Below, in pieces: positions 8,632 through 16,072 of a DNA stretch of 64,000 nucleotides. Both the position numbers and the translations under genes were made by a program. The stretch is from assembly GCA_018366495.1 (NCBI GenBank), contig JAGZHZ010000001.1, positions 144,609 to 208,608 on the forward strand. The letters are read 5' to 3'. Every line of letters begins with the position of its first letter. Positions within the stretch are counted from its first letter, which is position 1. A model generated the notes under the pieces. That model searched no databases, was not told where the DNA came from, and saw only the letters and a list, made by a program, of their open reading frames with translations. This stretch comes from Clostridiales bacterium. Lineage in GTDB: Bacteria; Bacillota; Clostridia; Lachnospirales; Lachnospiraceae.

Positions 8632-9144
8632 TTATATATAGCACAGATCAAAATAAGCACAATTTTTGCATATTGTTTTCTTTTCCAATACAGGAGGATA
8701 TTCTGTTTTTATCAGTTTTTTAATTTCGTCTAAAACTTTCTCCATTGTCTTTTCATCTTCATTCGATAATTCTACAAAAAGATTCTTTTTCAGCAACGGA
8801 TAATCTATCTTAGCAGTTATTCCCTCCATCCCTTTCTTTTTCAGATAATAAATATAATATTTTACTTGCCATACGGATGCTTCTTCTATTTTTCTGCTTT
8901 TTTTTACTTCATGAAGTACATTTGTCTCACGAATAAAATCAATATTTATTGTCTGGTCAATATTAATATGCTTATTGTCTCTTGAATAGGAAGTTTCATC
9001 CAATATTTTTCCTATTTCTACGGCTTCGCTATTCTGTTCCATGTTAATTTCATTTCGAAAATACCACAGTTTCCTTTTGCATACAAAATAATAATATACC
9101 ATTAAACCCGTAATTCGATTTAATTCTTTTTCTTGCTCTTCCAT
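8632..9144 (-). CDS. cas4: CRISPR adaptation nuclease Cas4
   Basis: 170 residues. A cysteine at residue 22 (YFVCKRKLWYF) and the C-terminal cluster CKNCAYFDLC supply the four ligands of the 4Fe-4S cluster, and the RecB-like nuclease core is seen as GKILDETSY, IDFI and EVKKSRKIEEASVWQVKYYI (the QxxxY motif). Cas4 trims pre-spacers and fixes their PAM-dependent orientation. It lies between cas3 and cas1, the usual I-B order, 11 bp after cas3. Confidence 0.95.
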   Translation of the reverse strand: MEEQEKELNRITGLMVYYYFVCKRKLWYFRNEINMEQNSEAVEIGKILDETSYSRDNKHINIDQTINIDFIRETNVLHEVKKSRKIEEASVWQVKYYIYYLKKKGMEGITAKIDYPLLKKNLFVELSNEDEKTMEKVLDEIKKLIKTEYPPVLEKKTICKNCAYFDLCYI

Positions 9145-9155
9145 AAATCCCCTTT

Positions 9156-11375
9156 TTATATAAATTCACCTTTTCCTTCTTCAGCTTTTTCTTTTTTTAT
9201 CAATTGAAATCCCAGCTTTGAATCATACTGTGCATTTATAACAGGAATTTTCCATTTCGAACTGACTGCAACGCTTCCTATACTTTCGCTAAGATTATAT
9301 TGAACTTTTGTGATAGATAAAGAATACTTCTGTATCTCCTCTCTTAGCTGAATCTTTTGACTCAATACAAGATCTTTCTTTTTTAGCTCTTTCTCCAATT
9401 CTTGAATCTTTTCCATGTTTTGTTCATATACAGGAAGAGGAATAATCTGAACAGACTCAATGTTTCTAAAATTCCCCTCATTTTTCTCATATGTGTATAA
9501 GTCTTCTATTCTCTTATAACATCTGTTATATTCTTCGATGTATTCTCTCTTTCCTGACTCCATTTTTTCTACAGACAGCGCCTCCTGGATCATCTCATTT
9601 TTTTCTTTTTCTGAGATAATGCCATCCCATTTTTCTATTGCTTCTCTCGACAAATCAAAGATCTGCTGATCTATATATTTCATCGCATTTCCTTGCTTTT
9701 CCGTATAAATAAAGCTATTATACTCTTTTATAGCCTTTGCTCCTTTTCGATTGCAACGTCCCATTCTCTGAAATACTGATAATAGATCCATCAATTCTGT
9801 AAATACATAATCAAAATCTATATCCAAACTAGCTTCCACAATCGATGTACTGACCCATATTTGAGATTTGCAGTGCAGTTTTCCGTCTTCTGTAAAGGTA
9901 CGTCCATCTTGCACGATTTCTTTTTCTTTATTTGACCGATCTTCCTTTATAAAATGACTGTGAAGTAATTTCGGCTCATATTCTTCTGCTATATCTGATT
10001 CGGAAAGTGTCTTGTAGATTTCCTGTGCAATCTGAATTGAATTACAAACTACTAAAATCTTTCTGCTTTCTTTATTTTTTTCAGATAAATGATGGCAGAA
10101 TTGAATAATATCCTCTGCATTTAGTTTGGCTTCGATTACCTTTATATTATGTCTCAAAATTCCCTGATCTGAGAAATCTGCTTCTGCATATTCATCCCCC
10201 AGTATTCTTTTCAGTTCCTGCCGGATAAATGGCGGAAGTGTTGCAGTAAGTACTGCAACTTTCCCTCCCATTTCGTGAATCATTTTTACTCCGCAAAGCA
10301 AATATGCTAATATTTCTGGGTCATACATTTGGATTTCATCAATCACAACTTTCGAGTAAGAAAGCGTCGCTAATTTATACTCATAACCCGGATATTGCTG
10401 TACAAAATCAAAAATCTGATCTGGCGTACATATATTGAGAGGCAATGCCATCTGTTTGCTTTTCACGCAGTATTCCATGATTTCTTCTTCTGTATCATTG
10501 TCAAACTGGTTTTTAAAATAATACGACTGCATATCTGAATGAAGCAGTGCTATGCAATCTGTCCGATTATCAATATGAAGCTGTCGGCATACTCTGCTGT
10601 ACATTGCATTGATCGCTGTTCTAAGCGGAAGTATCCAGAATCCTTTCTTCTCTCCTATCCAAAGTAATCCTGCTTCTGTTTTTCCCATACCGGTTGGCGC
10701 TGTGACAATTAGATTTTTTTCTCTATGTTCCTTACAGAAATTCTGCAATTCATTCCAAGAAGCATTTTCATCTTTTCTTTTCCATTGATCTAACTCTTTT
10801 TCCAGACCTAGCTGCAGAAAATCATTGTCATATTCACATAAAATTCCAGCGCTGGCGCTGTAGTCGCACCGGTGCAGAAAGCCTTTTATCAAAATTTCTT
10901 CTTTATTTTTCTCTGATATCAATGTTTGACAAGGATTCCCTCTTAATTTAAACTTTCCAATCGTATCTTTTTCAAATGGTTTTAATAATTTTTCAATTTT
11001 ACTTGATTCATTTTTTAGAATACTTGTGATATCACTGTGATAATGATGATACATCACTGCGCAAGCTACTAATTTATAATCATATAAATTTTCAAAATTT
11101 TCTTTATTTATAAAGAAATACGACAAAATATTATGCGGAACCTCATTATATTCACTGAATTTCGCTCCTGTTTTGATTCTTTTTTGAAATTCACTATTTA
11201 TCTTCCCGTAATCATGATATTCACATGCCAGTTTAATCAATGTAATCAATCTTTCATCGTGTATTCCACTTTTTTTAATCAAAAGATCTGCTTCTTTTAA
11301 AACTTCGTCTGTATGTTCTCTGATTGTCTGATTCTTTTTTGCCATTTTAGAGGATAATTCTTCTTCCAGCCCCAT
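9156..11375 (-). CDS. cas3: CRISPR helicase-nuclease Cas3 with N-terminal HD domain
   Basis: 739 residues. The HD nuclease comes first: H21 and the HD pair at 54-55 in CEYHDYGK, and HHYH near 110-113. The superfamily 2 helicase follows: Walker A TAPTGMGKTE (about 225-234), DEIQ (about 346-349), TATLPP (377-382), and RMGRCNRKG (537-545). HD and helicase are fused, so this one protein should unwind and degrade target DNA after Cascade binding. The start has an AGGAGA ribosome site and is 18 bp after cas5. All catalytic motifs appear intact. Confidence 0.97.
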   Translation of the reverse strand: MGLEEELSSKMAKKNQTIREHTDEVLKEADLLIKKSGIHDERLITLIKLACEYHDYGKINSEFQKRIKTGAKFSEYNEVPHNILSYFFINKENFENLYDYKLVACAVMYHHYHSDITSILKNESSKIEKLLKPFEKDTIGKFKLRGNPCQTLISEKNKEEILIKGFLHRCDYSASAGILCEYDNDFLQLGLEKELDQWKRKDENASWNELQNFCKEHREKNLIVTAPTGMGKTEAGLLWIGEKKGFWILPLRTAINAMYSRVCRQLHIDNRTDCIALLHSDMQSYYFKNQFDNDTEEEIMEYCVKSKQMALPLNICTPDQIFDFVQQYPGYEYKLATLSYSKVVIDEIQMYDPEILAYLLCGVKMIHEMGGKVAVLTATLPPFIRQELKRILGDEYAEADFSDQGILRHNIKVIEAKLNAEDIIQFCHHLSEKNKESRKILVVCNSIQIAQEIYKTLSESDIAEEYEPKLLHSHFIKEDRSNKEKEIVQDGRTFTEDGKLHCKSQIWVSTSIVEASLDIDFDYVFTELMDLLSVFQRMGRCNRKGAKAIKEYNSFIYTEKQGNAMKYIDQQIFDLSREAIEKWDGIISEKEKNEMIQEALSVEKMESGKREYIEEYNRCYKRIEDLYTYEKNEGNFRNIESVQIIPLPVYEQNMEKIQELEKELKKKDLVLSQKIQLREEIQKYSLSITKVQYNLSESIGSVAVSSKWKIPVINAQYDSKLGFQLIKKEKAEEGKGEFI

Positions 11376-11393
11376 ACTTTTTTCTCCTATTAT

Positions 11394-12488
11394 TTATACA
11401 AAACAAACAATGTATTCTTTCTTTCCTCGATCCAAATAAATTTTTCCCTTCACAGCTTCGATATCTTCTATCGTATAATTCGAAGTATAAAACACTGCTT
11501 TTCTCTCAAATTTTCTAATTTCATTTTCTAAGATATAGTTTTTCGGAAGATAATATCGTGTGCCGCCACCTGTATCATCTGTTCCCTCTTTAGCAGTAAT
11601 TTTTATTGCTCCAGAATTAACTAATTCCGCCGGTATATACGTTGGTAAGATTTCTGTATCATCAATGTCTTCATCCATATCTTCAAGCTCTACCATTTCA
11701 GCCTCTTTTACCTGAACAAAATCTTCGCTTCTTCCTAAGGAAGAAAAACGATGCTGATTTTTGATAATGTCTTCTAAAACTTTCTCATCACTTTTAACAT
11801 GAATGACTAACTCAATATCAGACAATACTTCATAATACTTAGGACCGCATGTTAATGTTCGAAATCTAGAATATAACATATCATAATTTATTTCTTCATA
11901 TTCTTTCATTCGTTCTTTTATCAGCTTTTCAATTTTTTTAATTTCATTTTCTCTTTGTTTAATGCGACAAAGCCGTTCTTTATTACCGGAAAACTGTTTT
12001 TTTCTCTCTGACAGCACTTTTTTATATTCTTTTATTTTTGCAGAAACAGGGTTTATTCTCTGCTTCTTAAAAGAATCTATTTCATCTTTTTTGTCTTTTA
12101 ATTGTCTGTATTCTTCTAAGAGTTCTTCATCATAAACCTGAATGGTAATCCCTTTCCTGAAATCATTTCCCTGATTTTTTTTCGCTGAAGCCACTTTTAC
12201 AAATGCTTTTGATAGTAAATCAGGATTTTTCATTTTCACTAAAGTTCCTCTATCATTTTGTAAAGAATTTAAAAAACAATGTTCCTGATAAACTTCTCTT
12301 TTTAATGCTCCATACGTTCCTTGAATGCTTAGTTCCATGGGATGATATTCCTGATATCCACATGCTTTATGTATTGCTCCTATACAGGTGGAGAATGGCG
12401 GCAACGGATATGTCATTTTATTATCTATTGTTTCTTCTCTTCGATAATTTGCACTTGTCTGGCAAATTTTAAGCCTGACCGCTTTCAT
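11394..12488 (-). CDS. cas5: Cascade subunit Cas5 with a coiled-coil insertion
   Basis: 364 residues, longer than the usual 220-260 for Cas5. The N-terminal half-RRM is clear: KICQTSANYRRE, TYPLPPFSTCIGAIHKACG (the glycine-rich turn region) and IQGTYG. Residues about 121-200 are almost all Glu, Lys and Arg with heptad-like hydrophobics (EELLEEYRQLKDKKDEI to LIKERMKEYEEINYD), predicting a long antiparallel coiled coil. The C-terminal part returns to beta structure (SDIELVIHV, YYLPKNYILENEIRKFERK). Cas5 caps the 5' handle of crRNA in Cascade. It lies between cas7 and cas3. Confidence 0.92.
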   Translation of the reverse strand: MKAVRLKICQTSANYRREETIDNKMTYPLPPFSTCIGAIHKACGYQEYHPMELSIQGTYGALKREVYQEHCFLNSLQNDRGTLVKMKNPDLLSKAFVKVASAKKNQGNDFRKGITIQVYDEELLEEYRQLKDKKDEIDSFKKQRINPVSAKIKEYKKVLSERKKQFSGNKERLCRIKQRENEIKKIEKLIKERMKEYEEINYDMLYSRFRTLTCGPKYYEVLSDIELVIHVKSDEKVLEDIIKNQHRFSSLGRSEDFVQVKEAEMVELEDMDEDIDDTEILPTYIPAELVNSGAIKITAKEGTDDTGGGTRYYLPKNYILENEIRKFERKAVFYTSNYTIEDIEAVKGKIYLDRGKKEYIVCFV

Positions 12489-12501
12489 AGCCGCTCCTTT
12501 C

Positions 12502-13386
12502 TTACTGCTGCACTGCGTAATATTCCTTTACTGACTTTTTCAGATTATCAAAAAATGTTTTCATCGTAATTGGATGTAATTCTCTCACAATCTGATCTTC
12601 ATTTGTAAAATTGTCTCCCCGCAGCAATGCACATTCAAATCCTTCTTCTAATTTTTCTTTCAAATCCTCTGTGATTAATACTGCTCCGTTTCGCACTTTT
12701 ACAACATTCTCAAAATAATGTGTCTTTCTTTCTGAAAGTCCTCCTATAATAAAAAGCGGTTCTGCATTGTCCAGATTTCCTTTTACAACCAGAGAAAGAT
12801 TTTGAACCGCATTCAACAGTGCAACCACTCGTTCTGCTTTTTCTTCATTTTCCGTTTCTGCACCAAAGTTTAAATCTTTTCCGATCATTTCCAGATCTAT
12901 CGTTAGGCTATACTCTTTCATCGATTTATCATATTCATACTGGTATGGCATCAACCCTGTATCTTTTGGATTTGCCTGCACATTCAGTCCATTTGCTCTC
13001 GCATGTGCAGATGCCAGATACAGATTATTATGAAAACGAGTTTCATTCACAAAAGGTTCACATCCAATCGCATCGGTCAGATAAAAGGAACTGTTTCTGA
13101 CATAAGTAATACCTTTTGTTGACATATAGCCCCCTTCTAATGCTCTGCATGTAGCTGCGTTTACATCCTCTGAAACGTATTTCTGCATCGCTCCGTCTAA
13201 TGATGTTTTCAAATCATCATAAAGTCCTGCCTGTACACAAATTGCATTTTTTAAGCTTTCTCGACTTCTTGCTGCATATATCTTTCTGTTTTTGAAAACT
13301 TTCTGTACGGAAGAAATATTTCCAAGTCCTTCAGAATAATTGCTTGTCATGTTTGCGATCACGGTTAAGGTAAGTGCATTTTTCAT
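12502..13386 (-). CDS. cas7: Cascade backbone Cas7 (Cst2/DevR type)
   Basis: 294 residues from the ATG at 13386, which has GGAGG nine bases upstream; that ribosome site lies at the end of cas8. The N terminus KNALTLTVIANMTSNYSEGL and GNISSVQKVFKN, followed by AARSRESLKNAICVQAG, is characteristic of the Cas7/Cst2/DevR family of type I-B. Six or so copies of Cas7 coat the spacer part of crRNA; the family also represses its own synthesis in DevR systems. It sits 13 bp upstream of cas5. Confidence 0.95.
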   Translation of the reverse strand: MKNALTLTVIANMTSNYSEGLGNISSVQKVFKNRKIYAARSRESLKNAICVQAGLYDDLKTSLDGAMQKYVSEDVNAATCRALEGGYMSTKGITYVRNSSFYLTDAIGCEPFVNETRFHNNLYLASAHARANGLNVQANPKDTGLMPYQYEYDKSMKEYSLTIDLEMIGKDLNFGAETENEEKAERVVALLNAVQNLSLVVKGNLDNAEPLFIIGGLSERKTHYFENVVKVRNGAVLITEDLKEKLEEGFECALLRGDNFTNEDQIVRELHPITMKTFFDNLKKSVKEYYAVQQ

Positions 13387-13388
13387 TA

Positions 13389-13712
13389 TCAAATTCCTCC
13401 TTCTTCATTTGTTGCTTTATTTTCTTTAATCTCTGGATTCAAAGCTGAAATAAAAGCAAATGTAATGTCCTTATTTTTCTCTCCATCTTCAAACAAATCA
13501 TACACGAAAGAATAATCCATCCCTGCATAACTTTCGAGCTGAAGTAAAATTTCATTTACTCTGTCATAATCATGAAATACAACTGCACTCGTCAGTTTTT
13601 GACGATAAGAAGTAATTTTGTTCTCTGCTTTTTTCTTTTTTAAATTTTGTGCCGTGTGATATCCTGCTTTCCTGGCCTGTTCAATTCGATTATGTAATTC
13701 TCCTTTATCCAT
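13389..13712 (-). CDS. cas11: Internal in-frame start giving Cas11 small subunit
   Basis: Inside cas8, AAGGAGG (13721-13727) is followed eight bases later by an in-frame ATG at 13712. Translation from there gives 107 residues beginning MDKGELHNRIEQARKAGYHT, a mostly helical, Lys/Glu-rich protein ending with the cas8 C terminus. Type I-B, I-C and I-D systems are known to make Cas11 by internal translation of the large-subunit gene, and no separate small-subunit gene exists in this operon. The ribosome site is as good as any at the annotated cas starts. Separate expression is inferred. Confidence 0.75.
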   Translation of the reverse strand: MDKGELHNRIEQARKAGYHTAQNLKKKKAENKITSYRQKLTSAVVFHDYDRVNEILLQLESYAGMDYSFVYDLFEDGEKNKDITFAFISALNPEIKENKATNEEGGI

Positions 13713-14810
13713 AATAATATCCTCCTTCCATTCCACATTTATATCTACTAAATGACTTACTATAAAATCTATGTATTGTATATTTTCCCGTATCCTTATT
13801 TTCAATAATGTTTCAATCAAGTCATCTAAAATCATATAATTCATACATCTGTCAAACAACTCTTCTTCCAGATTCATCCAGTAATTTTCACCCAGTTTAT
13901 AACGGAAATTAAAAATTTTAGGATCTTTCAAACTCATTATATTTCTTCTTGCATTTTCTCTTATAAAAAGAGTTTCATAATAATCATAATCCTGACTTTT
14001 TACAATAATTTCCACATCATAATCCAGAAAGCTTGAAGATTGTATAAGATGTCTCAGCAATGTCATTTTAGCGCTTTCTTTTTCTTCCTTTTGTTCTTCC
14101 AGAATCTCTTTAAAATTTTGATTTGTCTTACGCAGAGAACGTATGTTATAATTATTATTTACAAAAAATCCCAGCCTTGTATTTGTAAATGCAAAAGGAA
14201 TAAAGTCAAACTCGATCATATCATTTGTTAAGATCTTATTAGCATCAAATATAAAACTCGTTTCTTTACTTTTCCTGTTTTCATCAATATTGTATCCTAA
14301 TAGGCGGCAATGAGGATTTTCTTTTGTAAAAAGTAAATTTGTGTTACAAAATTTTCGATACAATTCAGGTTTATAGCGGAATGTTTCTTTAATAATTTCC
14401 AATCTATTTGTATTTAACAATCCTAAAATTTGATCCTTATTTTCACCATCAAATTTATTCTTTTCAAAAATTTTTTTTAACACAGTATTCCCTGTTAAAA
14501 ATCCATTGATTGTTTTTATCTGTTCCGCTGTCCACTCATCGCTCTGCAACATTTTTTCTGCTTTCAAGTGCCAGAATTCCTGGCCATAAAATGACTCTGC
14601 AAATTTTAAAAATCTATCCTCTCGAATCCAGCTGCTTGAATACGCTATTCCGTTCCATCCCTCATAGTCAATCTCTTCGTAATTCATTCTTTCAAACTCT
14701 TCATTTCTGAATTCAAAATACTGTATTAATCCCACGATTGCGGCTGAGTATCTCCATTCTGTAGGCAGTAAGATTGTGTCCAGCTGCTCTTCTTTTCTTT
14801 GTATCTTCAA
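13389..14810 (-). CDS. cas8: Cascade large subunit Cas8 (Cas8b1/Cst1-like)
   Basis: 473 residues in the position of the large subunit, between cas6 and cas7. It starts MKIQRKEEQLDTILLPTEWR, with YSAAIVGLIQYFEF close behind, a recurring N terminus in Cst1-type Cas8 proteins; no CxxC zinc motifs are present. Cas8 recognises the PAM and starts R-loop formation. The last 107 residues are helical and preceded in the gene by a strong internal ribosome site, so this part should also be made separately as Cas11. Identification leans on operon position because Cas8 sequences are very divergent. Confidence 0.88.
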   Translation of the reverse strand: MKIQRKEEQLDTILLPTEWRYSAAIVGLIQYFEFRNEEFERMNYEEIDYEGWNGIAYSSSWIREDRFLKFAESFYGQEFWHLKAEKMLQSDEWTAEQIKTINGFLTGNTVLKKIFEKNKFDGENKDQILGLLNTNRLEIIKETFRYKPELYRKFCNTNLLFTKENPHCRLLGYNIDENRKSKETSFIFDANKILTNDMIEFDFIPFAFTNTRLGFFVNNNYNIRSLRKTNQNFKEILEEQKEEKESAKMTLLRHLIQSSSFLDYDVEIIVKSQDYDYYETLFIRENARRNIMSLKDPKIFNFRYKLGENYWMNLEEELFDRCMNYMILDDLIETLLKIRIRENIQYIDFIVSHLVDINVEWKEDIIMDKGELHNRIEQARKAGYHTAQNLKKKKAENKITSYRQKLTSAVVFHDYDRVNEILLQLESYAGMDYSFVYDLFEDGEKNKDITFAFISALNPEIKENKATNEEGGI

Positions 14811-14825
14811 GTTACCACCCTCTTT

Positions 14826-15554
14826 CTATCCTTCTGCCTCCAATAAGCACATTCCAAATCCTGCTGACTTCTTGCTGCCCAGTCCTGCCTGCAACAAATA
14901 ATTAATTACAGCTGAATCTCCTTCCAATTCAAAAAAACCAATACTGGATTCAATCATTGATTCATAAAACTTAACAATCACTTTTTTTGTATTAACAGGA
15001 ATAAGCTTCACTGATTCTGACAGTTCTTTCGAAAACCCTGCATTTTGTAATTGATAAGTCAGCACTCTTCTGCTTTCTTGTTCAAATTCTTCATGGGCAA
15101 TAGAATAATAAAAATCATAATCTCGTTCTCTATTATGAGAGCGAACACAAAGGGGACTTACCATTTTTATCAGAACATTGTTACTTCTAACTCTCTCTTC
15201 CGTAATCTGTTTCACAGATAATATACGAAGTGCATTCTCATTTTTAATAGGCAAAATCTTTTTTTTCTGTTCCATTAACGCTGCAAAGAAAATAAAACCT
15301 GTCTTTTTATCACTGGTTGAAAAATATAATTTTCCTCGCGTATCTGCTAGTTTTACAATTTTATCTGTATAGACAGGATTTTTTAAATAAACTGACCAGC
15401 AATAATCTTTGCTCTTACCTGTTGCATAATAGTCCTCATAATATTTTCCTCCATTTGCATTTGAAAGAGCTGTCTTAAATAAATGAATAAAAATTCTTCG
15501 ATAATCCTTTGGCAATTCTGCTTTATCCAAAGAAAATTCTATTAACAGCTTCAT
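14826..15554 (-). CDS. cas6: CRISPR RNA endoribonuclease Cas6
   Basis: 242 residues from the ATG at 15554; the upstream in-frame GTG at 15563 lies inside the ribosome site AAGGTGG. The C terminus has the glycine-rich loop of RAMP proteins, GLGSKKSAGFG, preceded by ESSIGFFELEGDSAVINYLL. A candidate catalytic histidine lies near the N terminus (IFIHLFKTAL). Cas6 cuts precursor crRNA within each repeat to leave the 8-nt 5' handle. It is the first gene of the operon; its promoter carries the CreR-like target site. Confidence 0.93.
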   Translation of the reverse strand: MKLLIEFSLDKAELPKDYRRIFIHLFKTALSNANGGKYYEDYYATGKSKDYCWSVYLKNPVYTDKIVKLADTRGKLYFSTSDKKTGFIFFAALMEQKKKILPIKNENALRILSVKQITEERVRSNNVLIKMVSPLCVRSHNRERDYDFYYSIAHEEFEQESRRVLTYQLQNAGFSKELSESVKLIPVNTKKVIVKFYESMIESSIGFFELEGDSAVINYLLQAGLGSKKSAGFGMCLLEAEG

Positions 15555-15591
15555 CGCTACCACCTTCTTTCTTTGTTCTTCTTATATCGTT

Positions 15592-15620
15592 ATCATACAC
15601 CCGTCGTTTTTACTTGTCAA
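15592..15620 (-). promoter_or_regulatory. cas operon promoter
   Basis: On the minus strand a consensus TTGACA (15615-15620) and TATGAT (15592-15597) are separated by exactly 17 bp. Transcription would begin near 15585, about 30 nt before the cas6 ATG. No other strong promoter was seen between here and cas6. Confidence 0.85.
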
Positions 15621-15621
15621 C

Positions 15622-15641
15622 CCAATATTTTATTAAGAGTT
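15622..15641 (+). promoter_or_regulatory. Protospacer-like target with CCA PAM, abutting the cas -35 box
   Basis: The plus strand reads CCA (15622-15624), then ATATTTTATTAAGAGTT (15625-15641). The 17 nt are identical to the first 17 nt of the pseudo-spacer encoded at 15753-15769 on the minus strand. CCA is a common type I-B PAM and lies 5' of the protospacer on the non-target strand, the correct side. Only one base separates the PAM from the -35 hexamer of the cas promoter, so bound Cascade would block RNA polymerase. The short match should permit binding without full interference. Confidence 0.8.
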
Positions 15642-15722
15642 ATATATACCCTCAACTTTTGTCTCTGTGCTGAAAAAGACTTATACAGTTATCTACACAC
15701 TAATTCTTTCTATTATTAAATA

Positions 15723-15799
15723 TTAAAAATTCCAAGATGTCTATATTTATCAAACTCTTAATAAAATATATTAAGATTCCAGAATGTCTATATTATACT
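15723..15799 (-). ncRNA. CreR-type crRNA-like regulatory RNA (cas autorepressor candidate)
   Basis: Two degenerate CRISPR repeats in the same orientation as the array flank a short pseudo-spacer. The 5' copy (15770-15798) matches the array repeat at about 23 of 30 positions and keeps GGAATcTTAA; the 3' copy (15723-15751) matches about 25 of 30 and keeps TTGGAATTTT. Both carry ATATAGACAT where the array has ATATAAACAT. The pseudo-spacer (15752-15769) is 18 nt instead of 34-39; its first 17 nt match the CCA-flanked site at 15625-15641, beginning exactly at spacer position 1. A promoter ends about 7 bp upstream of the 5' repeat. Cas-regulating RNAs (CreR) and the CreA antitoxins have this plan. 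I found no toxin frame between the RNA and cas6, so autorepression fits better than a CreTA module. Confidence 0.8.
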
Positions 15800-15805
15800 A
15801 ATAAC

Positions 15806-15834
15806 AGTATATATTATATTTAACGTTTATTCAA
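15806..15834 (-). promoter_or_regulatory. Promoter of the CreR-like RNA
   Basis: TTGAAT (15829-15834) and TATACT (15806-15811) on the minus strand are 17 bp apart, and the predicted start near 15799 coincides with the 5' edge of the first degenerate repeat. Confidence 0.65.
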
Positions 15835-15969
15835 TACTACCCAACTATATTTTATTCGACAATTTCAGGGTTTGTTGTGAACTATATCAACTTATTGGAG
15901 TTTCTCATTTAAATTCTATTATAACTTTGATATCTAATTTTTATTTATTATACTCTCAAGATTATATAT

Positions 15970-16004
15970 AAACTACTCATGACCAAAGTCAAACGTGTTT
16001 CTGC
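15970..16004 (+). repeat. Solo IS200/IS605-end-like sequence, copy 3 (degenerate)
   Basis: AACTACTCATGACCAAAGTC followed by AAACGTGTTTCTGCC resembles the copy at 19312 (AACTACCCATCAC, TAAAGG, GTTTTCTGC). It is eroded, and its assignment is weak. With copy 2 it brackets the cas operon. Confidence 0.25.
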
Positions 16005-16014
16005 CTTATTTATA

Positions 16015-16064
16015 AAAGCAAGGGCTTTTGCTGATTTTTAACATCAACAAGAGCCCTTGCTTAC
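16015..16064 (-). terminator. Terminator of the GGGtGRT operon
   Basis: On the minus strand AAGCAAGGGCTcTTG and CAaAAGCCCTTGCTT pair around a loop of about 18 nt and are followed by TTTAT. It lies 9 bp after the stop codon. Confidence 0.8.
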
Positions 16065-16072
16065 TAAATTTC

